A stretch of DNA of 64,000 nt from Pandoraea terrae (GTDB taxonomy: Bacteria; Pseudomonadota; Gammaproteobacteria; Burkholderiales; Burkholderiaceae). Each line of letters opens with the position of its first letter. The stretch's first letter is position 1. The notes under the pieces were generated by a model, which saw only the letters and a program-made list of their open reading frames with translations, had not been told where the DNA came from and did no database searches. The stretch spans positions 124,001 to 188,000 of the forward strand of contig NZ_CABPRZ010000008.1 in assembly GCF_902459695.1 (NCBI RefSeq), written 5' to 3'. A program made the position numbers and the translations under genes. Positions 63,075-64,000 of this stretch are shown piece by piece.

Positions 63075-64000
63075 TCAGGCAAACCGCAACGCGGGTGTCA
63101 AATCCCCCGGCGGTGCGGCGCCGCGCGCGGCGAATGCCGCGTTGCGTTCGGCCAGCCCTTCGAGCAGGGGCAGGTCGAAGCGGCGCGTAAGAAAGCGCAG
63201 GATCGACGTGGTGTCGTATAGCGTATGGTCGACGACACCCTGCTTCGAGAACGGCGAGACAACCAGCGCCGGAACGCGTGAACCCGGCCCCCAGCGGTCG
63301 CCCTTCGGTGGCGCGACATGATCCCACCAGCCGCCGTTTTCGTCGTAGGTGATCACGACCATCATGTTGCGCCACTGCGGCGACTTCATCAGGTGCGCCA
63401 ACACGTTGGCGACGTGCTGATCGCCCGATTCCACATCTGAATACCCTGCGTGCTGGTTCAAATTGCCTTGCGGCTTGTAGAACGTTACGGCAGGCAACTT
63501 GCCCGCGATTGCATCGCCAAGGAACCGGTTCGAGATCGGGCTGTCGCCGAGACCGGCGTCGCGCAGATGCGTCTCGCGCGCGGACGTGCCCGGCGCGAAC
63601 TGCGCGAAGTAATTGAACGGCTGATGGTGATACTGGAAGTTCGGCGTATCCGCGCCGCCCTTGTGATCGAGCGCGGCTTGCCAGGCGCCGGCGTACCAGG
63701 CCCATGACACACCTTTTGCGGACAGCAGATCGCCGATCGTCGCGTGCGTTTGCGGCGGCAGTGTCGTTGGATGCGATGCATCGGCCAGGCGCGCATCGCC
63801 CGCGGCGGGCGGCTTGACCGGACTCGGTTGATACGGCGGCAGCATCGTGTTGACGGCAAAGTTGTCCGGCGTGATGGCGCCGTCGCGCACGAACTTCGGT
63901 TTGCCCGCGATGGCCGACGCGGGCGAGTCCGGCGCTACGGCAAGACGCGTGCCGGCCGGTCCATCCGCCAGTACCGCGATCTTGTCGCGCGCGGGACTTT
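63075..64000 (-). CDS. Acid phosphatase-like phosphoesterase (AcpA/phospholipase C family), N-terminus beyond window
   Basis: The frame is open from the stop at 63075 to the right edge, at least 308 codons, so the start lies outside. Sequence fits the PF04185 phosphoesterase family: DGAITPDNFAVNTMLPPYQP, SWAWYAGAWQAALDHKG, VTFYKPQGNLNQHAGYSDVE, VVITYDENGGWWDHVAPPKG with metal and nucleophile-region residues, and GSRVPALVVSPFSKQGVVDH. A secreted acid phosphatase is likeliest among the family's activities. Confidence 0.85.
   Translation of the reverse strand, partial: SPARDKIAVLADGPAGTRLAVAPDSPASAIAGKPKFVRDGAITPDNFAVNTMLPPYQPSPVKPPAAGDARLADASHPTTLPPQTHATIGDLLSAKGVSWAWYAGAWQAALDHKGGADTPNFQYHHQPFNYFAQFAPGTSARETHLRDAGLGDSPISNRFLGDAIAGKLPAVTFYKPQGNLNQHAGYSDVESGDQHVANVLAHLMKSPQWRNMMVVITYDENGGWWDHVAPPKGDRWGPGSRVPALVVSPFSKQGVVDHTLYDTTSILRFLTRRFDLPLLEGLAERNAAFAARGAAPPGDLTPALRFA

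Overview
The window is high-GC DNA (roughly 60-67% by eye) packed with short-gap operons. Its gene repertoire is typical of a free-living betaproteobacterium of the order Burkholderiales, probably Burkholderiaceae: an E. coli-type argG, chrBA, AtzE/AtzG, a secretory lipase, many LysR and MFS genes, and MdtABC-type RND efflux. Genus is not certain; a Pandoraea- or Burkholderia-like genome is the best guess. No insertion sequence, phage or CRISPR array is visible. One tRNA (Val-GAC) is present.

Layout. 1-4.9 kb: chromate resistance (chrA cut by the window edge, chrB, a divergent MFS gene), acylphosphatase, and an MFS gene broken by one in-frame stop. 5-25.4 kb: the most unusual part. It holds an OmpR-type two-component system; a NitT/TauT-type ABC importer with an outer-membrane protein; three PstS-like periplasmic binding proteins without any PstCAB; two nearly identical TonB-dependent receptors; two secreted beta-propeller proteins; and five copies of one small periplasmic domain (called here the HPEL domain). 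That domain occurs twice as a free secreted protein, and once or twice at the N-terminus of the receptors. 25.6-34.5 kb: an RND tripartite efflux operon with its own response regulator, next to a second regulator/kinase pair. 34.6-39.6 kb: small secreted proteins and lipoproteins, a histone-tail-like RHH protein and a diguanylate cyclase. 39.6-45 kb: an amidase AtzE/AtzG, MFS and D-aminoacylase operon with a divergent LysR. 45.3-53.4 kb: lipase, argG, LysR, DoxX, a DMT exporter, and a divergent PNPOx/LysR pair whose 5' ends have both been deleted. 53.6-55.5 kb: tRNA-Val and a poorly coding stretch. 55.5-59.5 kb: a MarR-controlled flavin monooxygenase/DUF2783/MFS operon. 59.6-63 kb: unknown accessory genes. 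The right edge holds an acid phosphatase-like phosphoesterase, cut by the window.

How the genes may work together. A 28-base pattern of three 11-base-spaced elements (CTGARY, MTGAAW, TTCAKR, each separated by five bases) occurs upstream of the response regulator at 5074, the ABC binding protein at 11037, and all three PstS-like genes (12824, 13280, 18414). This ties the 5-25 kb region into one putative regulon controlled by the local two-component system. The picture is of an outer-membrane uptake and sensing system: receptors, soluble HPEL-domain proteins, PstS-like binders and propellers. Its substrate cannot be read from the sequence. The TonB receptors carry HPEL domains where a secretin/STN signalling domain would sit in transducing receptors, so the domain may sense or pre-bind ligand in the periplasm. 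I know of no named system with this combination, and it is the best candidate for something undescribed in this window.
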